From Microplitis mediator (lineage: Eukaryota; Arthropoda; Insecta; Hymenoptera; Braconidae), in the NCBI RefSeq assembly GCF_029852145.1, contig NC_079976.1, positions 24,082,924-24,146,923 on the forward strand: a stretch of DNA of 64,000 bases, written 5' to 3'. The notes beneath the pieces are model-generated. The model was given only the letters and a program-made list of their open reading frames with translations. It searched no databases and had not been told where the DNA came from. The first letter of the stretch is position 1. Every line of letters begins with the position of its first letter. Shown here in pieces: positions 8,201 through 20,300 of the stretch. The position numbers and the translations under genes are program-made.

Positions 8201-11094
8201 TGTAAAATTTCAAACTCACAATGTATTAATAATCGATGCGAATGTAGAGCTTATTATTCATCTTTATATGATGCGCAATGTTTACCAGGTATGGATTTTA
8301 AGAACGGTGACTTATAAGAGAAAAATTCATTCATTCTATCAGATTGAATTCAAAGTAATTGATTGTTTTCATTCAATTGCAGCTATATTAGGATCGAATT
8401 GTGAATATGACGACGATTGTAGAAATTTATGCAATGCAATGTGTTCGGAGTTTAAGCAATGTATTTGTCAATCGAACCACATTCCCTTAAATAGTACGAC
8501 GTGTGCTCCATTACTGGGTGAATACTGTCGGAATGATGAACAATGTATAACTAATAATTCTGTTTGTATTGGCCATACATGTCGATGCAATCATGATTTT
8601 ATAGAACGGTCAAATAATAAATGTATTGATGGTAATAACCGCTCACAAATGACCATCACTAAATAACAAATCGAGATTTCCGGAAATAGTGTCCACTTTC
8701 GGAATTATTAAATGATCATAATTATTTTCCAGGTTTATTCACTAAATATTGTGAGGAAGACAACGATTGCAAAGTATTTATAAATAGCAGATGCTCAAGG
8801 GTGCACAAAAAATGTCATTGTAAGCATAATTATGTGAAGATTGATAGAACAGCTTGTGCCCCATTACTCGGTGAATTTTGTCGTTACAATGAAAAATGTG
8901 GCTTGAGTAATTCAATCTGCATTGATAACCAATGTTCATGCCAACTTTACTATGATCAAGACTTTCGTGGTCGATGCATACCTCGTAAGTATATATCGTG
9001 AAAAACATCCCTAGTAGATCCGGAATACGGCAAATTAGGAGAAACGCCGCATTATGTGGCAAATTTGCAGTAAAATTGTGGCAATTCATCGTAAAATTTG
9101 CGGTACTATCGCAGTATTTCACCGTAAAACACCGTCATTTACGGTATTCATAATAATTACCGCAAATTATCATAAAATACTGTATTTTACCTCAAACTAC
9201 GGCACGTAACGTTTAAATACTGCAAATTGCGGTAATTTAGGTAAAATATCGCATTTTGCGGTGAAATAGGTAATTTATCGTAATTCCGATCCGCTAGGCA
9301 TAAATAAAAAATATTTTCATATTATTTAATCTTTTTTTTTCCTTTAATAAGTCTTGTTAGGAGTTGCGTGCGGCGGAGATAATGACTGTGAGAAAATACG
9401 ACATGCGAAATGTTCTAAAAATAATAAATGCGTTTGCAAATCAAATTATTTTGAGCGCAACAGAACAACATGTGCACCACTTCTAGGCGAACGTTGTATG
9501 GAAAATAGAGATTGTTATCCAATCCACAGTGCCTGTGACCATGAAATATGCCAATGCGCCGACGGCTTTGTACGTCAATCTAATAACGAATGTTTGTCAA
9601 GTAAGTGTATCAATTACAAACGTAGCACTCAGAATTCGCGATATACAATAATTTACTTTCCCCTTTCACAAGGTTATCTAGGAATATTGTGTGAGAGTAA
9701 TGACGACTGTGGTGGTGTAATGCATTCAGTATGCTCGAAGAATCACGAATGTGTTTGTAATGCAAATTACGTTGCATTAAATGAGACAATTTGTGCACCG
9801 TTGTTAAATGAACCATGTTTGAACGACGGAGTATGTGCAACATCAAATGCTGTATGCATTGACAATAAATGTCGATGTAAACATAATTATTTACTTCAGT
9901 CTGATAAAAATTGCGTACCAGGTTAATATAATCAGATAAATGAACATATTATCAACAAGTTTATTGTCGTTAACTTATTTGTTTCCAGAACGCTTGAAAG
10001 GAGATTGTAATTGTGATTTAGATTGTAACGCTATAAAACATGCAAAATGTTCAATGGGTAAAAAATGTGCTTGCAAAGAGAATTATGTTTCAATCAATGA
10101 AACAACTTGTGAACCAATGAAAGACTTTGTCTGTCACGCGATCGCACAAAGCGATGCAACAAGAGATTTTTGCCGTAAAAATAATGAATGCGGCGATTTA
10201 GTGCGTAAATATTGTTCAGAAAATCAAACGTGTATCTGTAAACCAAATTACATCGAATTGAACGGTTCCTGTCAACCAATTATAGGTGGTGATTGTAATA
10301 GAAATGAAGATTGCATTCCAGATAATTCTTTTTGTAATCTTTACACATGTCGATGTAAAAATAACTTTGTATCAATATCTAATAATCGATGTAAGGCAAG
10401 TAAGTATCAATATTCTACTTTTTTATATTCGAAAACTCACATAATATATTCTTAATTCTTCATAAGTTATTGATATACTTATTGAATATATACATGATTT
10501 GTCGTTTAAGTTTCATTGGGAATGCCATGTGAATCGGATGTAGATTGTAATTTTATAATAAACGCAATATGTTCGAATGGTAAAACGTGTGTTTGCAATG
10601 AAAATCATTTACCAGTAAATAAATCAACGTGCACGGTAATTATCGGAGGATCTTGTTCAAGCGGCAATCATTGTTCTATTGAAAATTCTGAATGTGTAAA
10701 TAATATATGTCAATGCATATCCCCATATTCACGTGCGTCTGATTTACATTGTGCAGAAAGTAAGTAAGATGATGAAAAAAAAAAAATTTTGTGAATTTAC
10801 CCATAGTTTTTTGTTGTTATTTCTGTGTTCACTCCTAATTTTTCAGCATCATCGCTAGCTGATTGTTCTGAACGTTCAGAATGTAGAGACGCATTACATA
10901 TGGATTGTTCAATAAATAAAAAATGTGTTTGCAAGCCATATCATATCTTATTAGCCGACCAATCATGCGGGCTGCCTTTAGGTGGATTTTGTTGGCTAGA
11001 AGGTCAATGCGTCACAAAAAATTCTGATTGTATAGATAATATTTGTGAATGTAAGCCTGGTTATGTAAAAGTATCCAATAGTTTATGTGTGTAA
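5120..11094 (+). CDS. Gene A: secreted multi-module EB-type cysteine-rich protein, 12 exons
   Basis: Predicted exons: 5120-5249, 7059-7307, 7393-7638, 7708-7956, 8040-8288, 8383-8631, 8733-8984, 9352-9600, 9673-9921, 9989-10399, 10511-10759, 10847-11094, giving about 1009 residues. Exon 1 encodes a signal peptide with hydrophobic core LFQVLAFILIIAYPIF. Exons 2-9, 11 and 12 each carry two six-cysteine modules (about 82 residues, 12 Cys); exon 10 carries three. The pattern C-x4-DC-x6-C-x5-C-x-C, then CAPLLGEYC and C-x-C, fits EB modules (Pfam PF01683), and such insect proteins are often labelled prion-like-(Q/N-rich) domain-bearing protein 25. No enzyme domain, membrane anchor or Q/N-rich tract is seen, so a secreted disulfide-rich protein is inferred; its role is unknown. 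All introns are phase 1. Intron 1 (1.8 kb) and intron 7 carry transposons. The tandem paralogue is gene B at 13816-21530. The exon 1 donor is the least certain junction. Confidence 0.8.
5587..6201. mobile_element. TIR element with CCCGATGAAAAAAG ends and TATACAATTGTATA interior, in gene A intron 1
   Basis: A perfect terminal inverted repeat of more than 30 bp begins CCCGATGAAAAAAGATTTTA (5587) and ends with its complement at 6201. TA flanks both ends. The interior is made of TATACAATTGTATA-type palindromes, with GGTCCGATCCAATTG and its complement as a second inner inverted pair. It is non-coding. It carries a second element at 5935-6132, and gene B has nothing comparable in its intron 1. Confidence 0.75.
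5935..6132. mobile_element. Small nested element made of GACAAAATAACCGC units
   Basis: About five forward copies of the 14-bp unit GACAAAATAACCGC (5961-6042) are followed by about four inverted copies (6062-6120), so the piece can fold into a hairpin. The ends start with GGT (GGTTGCGTAAC and, inverted, GGTGTCACGCT). The 8-bp sequence AATTATAT directly precedes (5927-5934) and follows (6133-6140) it, an apparent 8-bp target-site duplication as in hAT or Merlin-type elements, although the host region is AT-rich. Confidence 0.65.
9010..9298. mobile_element. TIR element with CCTAGYRGATC ends and ACGGTAAATTACGG interior, in gene A intron 7
   Basis: The left end CCTAGTAGATCCGGAATACGG and the right end form an imperfect inverted pair. 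In between are degenerate ACGGTAAA/TTTACGGT units in both orientations. It lies between exons 7 and 8 of gene A. The same intron in gene B (19693-19758) is only 66 bp and lacks it, so the insertion came after the A/B duplication. Confidence 0.7.
9989..10399 (+). CDS. Gene A exon 10: enlarged three-module exon
   Basis: At 411 bp this is the only internal exon not in the 246-252 bp class. It reads as one module (DCNCDLDC... TTCEP), a linker with extra cysteines around DFVCHAIAQSDATRDFC, then a full CRKNNEC... CQPIIGGDC... pair. The size is identical in gene B (20399-20809), so the fusion predates the duplication. Probably an intron between two module exons was lost or a part-module was inserted. 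Confidence 0.7.
10847..11094 (+). CDS. Gene A exon 12: last two modules and stop
   Basis: It encodes ADCSERSEC... CGLPLGGFC... SLCV and ends at TAA (11092-11094). The paralogue reads CAA at this codon and continues five residues to a TGA, so gene A carries an earlier stop by a C-to-T change. An ATTAAA at 11105-11110 may serve as poly(A) signal. Confidence 0.75.
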
Positions 11095-11254
11095 TCCCCG
11101 AATTATTAAAGATGATGTTAAATTTATTAAATATCGAAAAAACAATGCATAGATCATAAAAAGACTATTTTGTTTCTTTTATCAATCTCCGTAGTCGTAT
11201 ATCAGTCCTTATCAAAAGATAGTTTGTCAACTAGGAGAAAAAACTATCGATAAT

Positions 11255-11469
11255 GTTATTCATAATTCCCATAATATTATAGGAATAGTTCCTATACCAA
11301 TATGGGAACCATTCCCATAATAGTATGGGAATGATTCTCATACTATTATGGGGATGGTTCCCATAATATTTGGGAACCATCCCTATAGTAGTATAGGTAC
11401 TGTTCCCATACCATTATGGGAACCATTCCCATAATGCATAGCAAAACTTCCCATAATTTTCTTTCCGTG
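11255..11469. mobile_element. Truncated copy of the CACGGAAAGAAAA element
   Basis: It holds ATGGGAACCATTCCCAT units and a complete right end (CCATAATTTTCTTTCCGTG, then TA), but no left terminal repeat; the left edge near 11255 is approximate. It is the family of 3305-4527 and 11753-12720. It lies about 160 bp past the stop of gene A and may supply part of its 3' flank. Confidence 0.65.
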
Positions 11470-11471
11470 TA

Positions 11472-11752
11472 GAAGATATAGATGGGCAAAACGAAGCCGC
11501 TCACGAAATGATCGATTTTTTGTGCACTTGAATATCTTATACAACGTTTGAAAATCGGCCCTAGATCGGGCCAAGAATGTCAATTAATGGCTCAGCAATG
11601 GCAATTTTTATTTGCCGATGAACGGCTTATAGTCGGGATGATAAGCTCGGGCCATTAATGGCGCTCGACTATCGGCCGATTAATGGTAGCCAGCAATCAG
11701 CCTAGCAAGCAAATAAATTGAATTAAAAAAATTTTGTATTATCATTATCCTA
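11472..11752. other. Spacer between two TIR elements, no gene seen
   Basis: It contains repeated ATTAATGGC and CGGCC-type motifs in both orientations (11575-11700), suggesting a further degraded palindromic repeat. There is no coding signal. Confidence 0.35.
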
Positions 11753-12720
11753 CACGGAAAGAAAATTATGGCAGCGGTTTCCATAATTTTGTGAAATTTT
11801 TTCCTATACCATCATAGGAATTACGACCATAAATTATGGGAGCGGTTCCTATAATTATAGGAATGTTTCCCATAATTATAGGAATAGTTCCTATAATTAT
11901 GGGAATGATACCCATAACACTATAGGAATGGTTCTTATAATTATAGGAATGGTTCCCATAATTTATAGGAATACTTTCTATAATATTATGGGAATCATTC
12001 CTATAATTTATGGGAATGGTTCCTATAATAGTATGGGAACTATTCCCATAATATTATGGGAATGATTCCCATAATGAAATTGGAATAGTTCCTATACTAT
12101 TATAGGAACCATTCCTATAATGTTATGGGAATGGTTCCCATATTATCATGAAAAAATTTATTTAAAGAAGTGTGATAATCACTTCTACAATACACAGAAA
12201 TATTATTAAACATAAAAACAAAAATTCAAACATTGAAAAAAAAAATCGTATTTAGCAAAAAAACATTAAAGTTTTTAACAAGAATTTTCTGTCAGCACAA
12301 AACATTCAAGAAAATTCAAATTTTGGGAAATTTCTACACTATTGTGCAAAAAAAAATTTTATGATATTATAGGGATGGTTCCCATAACATTATGGGAATA
12401 GTTCCCATAATATTATAGGAATAGTTCCTATACCAATATGGGAACCATTCCCATATCATTATGGGAACCATTCCCATAATGGTATGGGAACCATTCCCAT
12501 AATGGTATGGGAATCATTTCCATACTATTATGGGAACCATTCCCATAATGGTATGGGAACCATTCCCATAATGGTATGGGAACTATTTTCATACTTTTAT
12601 GGGGATGGTTCCCATATATTATGGGAACCATCCCTGTAGTAGTATCGGTACTATTCCCATACCATTATGGGAACCATTCCCATAATGCATAGCAAAACTT
12701 CCCATAATTTTCTTTCCGTG
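11753..12720. mobile_element. TIR element with CACGGAAAGAAAATTATGG ends (intact copy)
   Basis: A complete 19-bp terminal inverted repeat is flanked by TA on both sides (11751-11752 and 12721-12722). The two halves of ATGGGAACCATTCCCAT units flank a core (about 12145-12375) that matches the inverted core of 3305-4527. It is non-coding. The TA duplication and end sequence suggest mobilisation by a Tc1/mariner-like transposase from elsewhere in the genome. Confidence 0.78.
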
Positions 12721-12739
12721 TAGTAGAATTCATTCCGGG

Positions 12740-13315
12740 CTCACCGGGGGTCTTTAGACACTCCAATGAGGCCAAACTTAGACTAAATTTAATAATGATA
12801 AATGATTTTTATTTTTAATTAATTATGGATAATTTCCCAAAACGTAACAGTGGTGCTGTGACCAAGATCAGCGATCATTGTTTATAGACAATAAAAATAA
12901 TTTTTAAGTAATTAAATTAAACTGGAGAATGTTCAGTATGTAACCATAAGTAAGATAAAATTGGATACTTACAAAATCTACAGATATTAATTTTTTTTTT
13001 TTTTTTTCAAATAAACTGATATATGAGAAATTTATTGAAACTAACTGTTACGTTCTGGCGTTAATTATATTTAAATAAAAATTTTTAAATTTATTTTGGT
13101 AATTTATAATAGAACTTTGGTTACTCTGATGAAGAAAAATTCTTCAACAGAGTGACTACAGCAGATAAGCGATTTCCGCGAACACCGTCGTGGCCCGTAA
13201 GACACGCGAGGGGTCAATAGACACCCTAGTGATGTCAAACTTGAACATTAAAATTAATAAGATAAATTCATTTATATTTTTAATTAATCTGGGGTAATAC
13301 CCCGGAATGTAAAAC
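12740..13315. repeat. Pair of diverged direct repeats of about 110 bp
   Basis: Segments near 12740-12850 and 13205-13315 share an ordered set of words: GGGGTC, TAGACAC, TCAAACTT or CCAAACTT, TTTTTAATTAAT, then a TAA-rich tail and CGTAAC/TGTAAA. They look like two copies of one dispersed repeat in the same orientation. The sequence between and around them (12723-13815) shows no gene. Confidence 0.5.
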
Positions 13316-13815
13316 TAACAAAATTTAGATTATGAAGAATATTTTTTGATTTTTTCAATATTTATCAACAGACCACTTCGTCGCAAAATCCTCTGTATAG
13401 ATCTTAGATTTTCATTTGAGATTTATAATATAATTTCGGTAGGAAAGTATTTTTGTTTATACGAAAATATATCCGAATAATTAGAAAATTTAATTGATCC
13501 ATGACCTCAGAAATACAAATAGTTTCTATTAAAAAAGACATAATTTGATCAGCAAAAAAAAAAATATAAATAAACAAAGTGATATCAAGTCTATTACTCA
13601 TTGATTGAAATAACAGTTTGACAAATAATTGAAAAACAATAAAAAAGAATAAAACTATTGTTTTATAGAGATAACAATATATTTATAACAGTATTTCTCA
13701 ATCAGTCAGGTAGAATACTTATTTTTTTAATGCATAAAGGAACTATTCTTTACACATCCAATTAAAAATAAAGTATCCGAAATTAAACACGATAAAAAAC
13801 AATTTAATTTCGAGA

Positions 13816-13939
13816 ATGCAAATTGGAGTCAAGTTAGAAATGTTTCGATTCTTAGTTCTGATTTTGCTACATGCAAATATAATTTTCGGAAAAAAAAATA
13901 ACTACAATTATCAATGTGTGCAGGACAATGATCACGTAA
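13816..13939 (+). CDS. Gene B exon 1: signal peptide
   Basis: Two in-frame ATGs occur (13816 and 13840). The first gives MQIGVKLEMF before the hydrophobic core and best matches the ten-residue basic lead of gene A. The end of the exon and the following GTAAGTATACTTGG are conserved with gene A (5246-5259). The phase-1 donor at 13940 is chosen for the same reason as in gene A. About 3.8 kb of intron separates it from exon 2, so automated prediction would easily miss it. Confidence 0.65.
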
Positions 13940-14309
13940 GTATACTTGGCATGTGTGTATATTAGAATGGGTCGAAAAACAAGATTTTATTTTGCGCCAC
14001 CAGAAATCGATAGTATATGACAAAATAAAAATTTTGTCAAAGATCATCTCTTAAATTCGAGTTTTACACTGTAAAAAATCCGGAGTGAATTCGGAGTGAA
14101 ATTAAATCCGAATTCACTCCGCATTCACTCCGCCACTCGGAGTTCCGGAGTTTTAAAAAAAATCACTCCGCATGCGAAGTGAATTGGGAGTTTTTTTTAA
14201 CGGACCGATTGCGGAGTGACGCGGATATTATTTCACTCCCAATTCACTCCGGTCCGGAGTTTTAAAACTTAAATAAATTTATACTAATTTATGTTAAACT
14301 GCTAAACAA

Positions 14310-14375
<66 letters not shown>

Positions 14376-17300
14376 TGTGTGTGTTCGGATGTGTGCAAAT
14401 ATCTGCGTGTGTGTCCGCGTGTATGCAAATGTGTACATGTGTGTAAGTGTACATGTGTGCAAATGTGTGTGTGTGTGCGTGTGTGCAAATGTGTGTGTGT
14501 GCGTGTGTGCAAATGTGCGCATGTGTGCAAATGTGTGTGTGTGCAAATGTGTGTGTGTGTGCATGTGTGCGTGTGTGCATGTGTGCAAATGTGTGTGTGT
14601 GCAAATGTGTGCATGTGTGTAAGTGTACACGTGTGCAAATGTGTGTGTGTGCGTGTGTGCAAATGTGTGTGTGCAAATGTGTGCATGTACGGATGTGTGC
14701 AAATGTGTGTGTGTGCAAATGTGTGCGTGTGTGCATGTGTGCAAATGTGTGTGTGTGCAAATGTGTGCGTGTATGCGTGTGTGTGTAAATGTGTGCATGT
14801 ATGTACAAATGAGTGTGTGTGCGAGTGCACGTGTGTGTCTAAATGTGTGTGCGTATCAGCTGATCAATTATGTAATACGCGAGTTTTTACTTCGATTCTA
14901 TTGAGTGGAGTTATTTTTAATTAATAATATTTACAAAACTCCGCTCCGGAGTGAATTTCACTCCGGAGGAATTAAATTAATAAAAAATTATCTACTCCGC
15001 GAAAACTCCCCTGCGGAGTGAATTTCACTCCAAGGGGAGTAATTATTAAAAATTCATTCACTCCGCATTCACTCCGGATTTAATCCGCATTTACTCCGCG
15101 AATTTTTTACAGTGTAGAGATAGCTCATTGCGATTTTTGATTTCCCATTTAAATAACAAGGGAAAAAAAATTTCTTTTTTGTTTAAAATTGTTTACCTTG
15201 ACAACGGCTTATTGTAGAGATAAGCCCAAGATAACTCTTTATATTAGAGCTCGAATTCGAGTTATAGAAAATTTCGACATCTTTTTAATTTTTCTTGAAA
15301 CTATCAGTGTTCAGTCACGAGCTTAATAATTTTGAAAAGCTTCGTGTACTTTTGCAATGTCCGAGAGCTGCCAAACTCGCTACTGACTTCAAGGTTAGAA
15401 TAGTACCGAGTTACTCGCTATTTGAGCCCGGCACATACAATATCCTTCTCAAGGCTGTGTCAAGCCGGCCTGAAAGACCCGCTATCAGCCGACAAATTAG
15501 GAAAATTGGCGGCTAACTCCTACTAGTCTAGACGCTGTATTATATTCGGTTTCAGCGGGTCAAAAAACAAAAAATAATCTTATTTTGTCATAAAATGACA
15601 TCAGGCCTTTTTTGTAGACAATTTTATTTTCTACAAATTATTTTCAGTAAAGTTTTTTCAATCTCGGCATTGTTTTCTAGTTATTTCCATTTTAATGTCA
15701 AACGCTTAAAATCGATCAGAACACAATTTTTTTAAGATCTTGACATTAAAATGGAAATAACTAGAAAATATGCGGAATCCGAAAAAAATTTATCTAAAAT
15801 AATTTGTAGGAAATAAAATTGTCAACAAAAAAGACTTGACAACTACGAGTCCAACCTCACTCGGGCCCACCACGCGTCCCATCTTAAGAAATAAAGAGAC
15901 TCTGGTCGAAGTGGGGCTTGGAATGGGCCCCCATAGTACCAATTCTATGTATTGGTCGACACACCAAAATTGGTCGAGAGGGGACGTGGTCTCTTTTCCC
16001 TGCCTCCCTGAGAAGACAACCAGTTTTGTTAACATTCATTTGTCCGTACATCAACACATTCTCACACACACCTAACTTTGGACTGACACCCGGGATGCAC
16101 AGAGTCCTCACAAATCGTGAGTTGAATATTGAACGTGTTTTGAATATTCCTTACAAATTTCTAAGTACGTCTTTTTAAGTTCTGTCTTTTTCCCTTCATC
16201 CGCCTCTCTCTGATATTCCCTTCGAGCTTTGTAGACTACTCTCTTTTCTTTGGTTAGTTCTCAGGTTCACCACGGATATGATTTTATGTGCACCTTTTCC
16301 CGCGGGACAGCAAATTCGCATGACTCTATTGTGGTTTTAGTAAGTGCATCGGTATACTTTTCCACGTCCTCGACCGTTTCCAGCGCTAGGCCCTCAAAAT
16401 TTACTTTTGCGAGTTCTGGTAGTTTCTCGCAGAACTTCTTCCAGTCGGCTAACGCAAGGTTGAACCGCTTGGGATCCGCCCGGTCAAGACCCTCCCGATC
16501 TCTTGGAATTCCTAGGCTGACATCAATCGCATAGTGGTCGGTACTCTGCACCCACTCGCGTTTGATGAACCAGTCTCGTACGTACCGTGCAAGTTTTGGG
16601 GTGGCTAAGGTGACATCTATGTATGATTACCCTGATGTCGATTCATAAGTTGGGCCCTCCCCTTTTATTTTTAAAATCTCCGACCCATAATCATCTATAA
16701 AATCTTTCAATTTCTCTCCCTTCTCGTTTGTTTCCGGGTCTCATCTAATAGACCTAGCTTTCGCGTCCATCCTAAATAAAACCCTATTTCCCCTTAGTGC
16801 CTGAGCTACCTTTTCTAATTGCGTGATGTGAATTTCTATTTCGTCACGACACTAGAAGTATGACGATACCACGCAGTGTGCGGTGCTTAGTTGAAAAACA
16901 TGTATCATTTTATATTTTAGAATAGTTAAACAAATGGCCTCTCCCTAGTTGTGGCAGCAATTCGTCCATTGCTACCAAAACCAGGTATATCAAGACATTT
17001 GTTTCTCGCTGCTGCGTATGGCTCTTGTAGGAAAAGGACATCAATACATTCCTCCTCCCACAAGGCGCCTGTCTACAGTGTTCCTGCCATATCGTTTCGC
17101 AGTTTCACCTGCAAGACTCGACGACCACCCGCGTTAAAACCTCTTCCTCTTCCTTCTCTTTCTGTTGTTGTCGGAATTGGGGGGGATGGGATTTCGTTTC
17201 GCGTTTTTTTGAACAACGAATTCGCTAGCAGTTGTTTGCAGTATCGTCTTGAAATTAGCTTGTTTTGACGGGCTGTAGAGACACTAAAACTTCAAGATTC

Positions 17301-20300
17301 GATGCTGGTATCATGAAAAATTAACTGGTCAATCACTGGAATTTCACGGGTTCATTTTAAGATAGTGAGCGTAAGAATTCAAAGTTGATTTTGTGATCAT
17401 GTTCGTTTGGTTAAAAGTACAAAATACTTCTCAGTCGGTCTCAATCCGAATCGTTGATATAGCATTATCTCTGTAACGATCCAATAGATACTGCAAATAA
17501 CAAGAATTTTTTTTCCGTGATACTAACGTAATTTTTTATAAATTTCATTTTAACTAAATATCGTACTAGTGTGATCCTACCTACCAACAACCATGCTGTA
17601 AGTCAAGGAGTACGTGTGAAATGAACAAACTCAATAATTTGTATACATGTAAAAAACAAGGTACTTTTATAAATGAATAAATATAACGTGCTTGCATAGA
17701 TAACAGCGTTTTTAATTGTAATTTTTATTTTGATCACAGCGTATTTAGGGATATTTTGCGCACGGAATGAGGATTGTGATGGAATATTGCATTCGAAGTG
17801 TTCGAAAGATAGTATGTGCATTTGCAGGTTCAATACTATTGAAATAAACTCAACCATATGTGCACCATTATTGGGCGAATATTGTGTGAATAATGAAAAG
17901 TGTGCGCCTGATAATTCTATTTGCATTCATAACGAATGTCAGTGCAACGCAAAGACTTTACCTGTGTCTAATAATCAATGCAAATTCAGTTAGCTCACAT
18001 TACATAATTAATCGAGTAATTAAATCCAACTAAGTTCTTTATAGATTATCATAGACTTTTCTTTACGTTCTAGAGATACTAGGAGAACCTTGCTCTGACG
18101 ATAGTAAATGCAAAGTTGTAAAATTTGCAAAGTGTACAGCATATGATAATAAATGTGAATGTACAGCTAATACTGTTGCATTAAATTTAACCATATGTGC
18201 ACCACTTATAGATGGATTTTGTGAGGAAAATAATGAATGTATAGTAGAGGGTTCTATCTGTGTTGATAATAAATGCAAATGCAAACTCAACTTACTTCCT
18301 CAATCTAATATACGTTGTAAAGAAGGTAAATTTACTATTTGTTAAGCATTTCAAATCTTAGATTTGATATTTATTAATTATTACTAATTTTGAATGATTC
18401 AGTTTATATGCGAATGCCTTGCGATCGTGATTATGATTGTAATGAATTCATTAATCATTCGAGCTGTAATGAAAAAAAAAGATGCGAGTGTATTACAAAT
18501 TATTATCCGATCAATAGGACAGTATGTGCACCAACGTATAATCAAATATGTCAGGACCATGAACTATGTGCAATTGCTAATTCTCTTTGCATTGATAACA
18601 AGTGTCGATGTAAACATAATTATGTTTACCAAGAATTTAAATGCTATCCAAGTAAATCGATTTTATAATATATAATGTAGTTAATTGACAATTGTGAAAC
18701 AAAAGTATACGTAGTTCTATTTCATATTTAATAGCATATTTAGAAGCGCCATGCGTTGTTCATGAAGATTGTCATAAAATGAAGTATGGAATTTGTTCAA
18801 AAGATAAAAAATGCGTCTGTGATAAAAAATTTACGCAATTTAATGAAACATTGTGTGTGCCTGTGATAGGTGAGTTTTGTTTAAAGGATAACGAATGTCT
18901 AATTTCAAACGCACAATGTATTATCAATCGATGCGAGTGTAGAGATTATTATTTACCTTTATACAATAAGCAATGTTTACCAAGTACGTATATTATAAGC
19001 GATGACTTCATAAGAAAAACTTTATTTATCATATCAGATTGTATTTAAAATAAATTACTGTTCTCATTTAACTACAGCTTTGTTAGGATTGAATTGCCAA
19101 TACGATGACGACTGTAGAAATTTATACAATGCAAAGTGTTCGGAAAATAAAAAATGTATTTGTCGATCGAATCACGTTCCTTTGAATAATACGTCGTGTG
19201 CTCCGCTATTAGGTGAATATTGTTGGAATGATGAACAATGTGCAACGGATAATTCTGTTTGTATCAACCATGCATGTCAATGCAATCACGATTATATAGA
19301 ACGGTCAAATAATAAATGTATTAATGGTAATAGCGGCTTTCAAATTACCTTCATTTATTTACCGGATGGACACTTACGGAAAAAGTGCCTATACTTCGGA
19401 GCTATTTCAAATAAATTAAATAATTATAATCCCTTCTTAGAGTTTTTAGATGTATTCTGTGAAAGAGATTCGAATTGTAGAATGATATCGAATTCCAAAT
19501 GCTCAGAAAAGAAAAAAAAATGTGTTTGTCACAGTAGTCATGTAAAAATTAATAAAATAGTTTGTGCACCGTTATTAGGTGCATTATGTCGTTATCATAA
19601 AGATTGTGGCGCAAGTAATTCAATCTGTATTAATAATCAATGTTTGTGCAAACCTAACTATGTTCGAGTCTCTGATGATAAATGCTCACCACGTATGTAT
19701 ACATCGTGACGAACACAAATCCAAAATATTGTTATATTATTGTTTTTTTTTTAATAAGTCTTGCTAGGGCTCATATGTAAAGTCGATAATGACTGTAGAA
19801 AAATCAGATATGCAAAATGTTCAGATGATCACAGATGTGTTTGTAAATCAAATTACCTCGAGATAAACGTGAAAACTTGTGCACCGCTGATAGGAGAGAA
19901 TTGTATGGAAAGTAGTGAGTGTCATCCCATGTACTCTCGTTGTTTTCGTAGAATATGCCAATGCACCGATGGCTTTGTTCGCCAATCTAATAACCAATGT
20001 TTGTCAAGTAAGTATATTAATTTACAAATATAGTGCTCAAAATCCGTGACATAAAGTTATGTATTTTTCTTCATAACAAGGTTATCTACAAAAATTCTGT
20101 GAGAATAACGACGACTGTAGTAATATATTGCATTCAGTATGCTCAAAAAAAAAACAATGTGTTTGTATTGCAAATTATATTGCATTAAATAAAACAATGT
20201 GTGCACCTTTGTTAAATGAACCATGTTCGGACGACGGAGAATGTGCAACATTAAATGCTGTTTGCATTGACAATAAATGTCAATGTAAACGTAATCATTT

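Noticed and set aside
13829..14047. Minus-strand 72-codon frame over gene B exon 1
   Set aside because: The plus strand here encodes the signal-peptide exon conserved with gene A, including its donor site.
14289..14924. Long Cys/Val and His/Thr reading frames on both strands
   Set aside because: They are translations of a GT/CA microsatellite in every frame.
16949..17268. Plus-strand frames of 62 and 105 codons
   Set aside because: They are antisense shadows of the LINE endonuclease fragment that reads on the minus strand.
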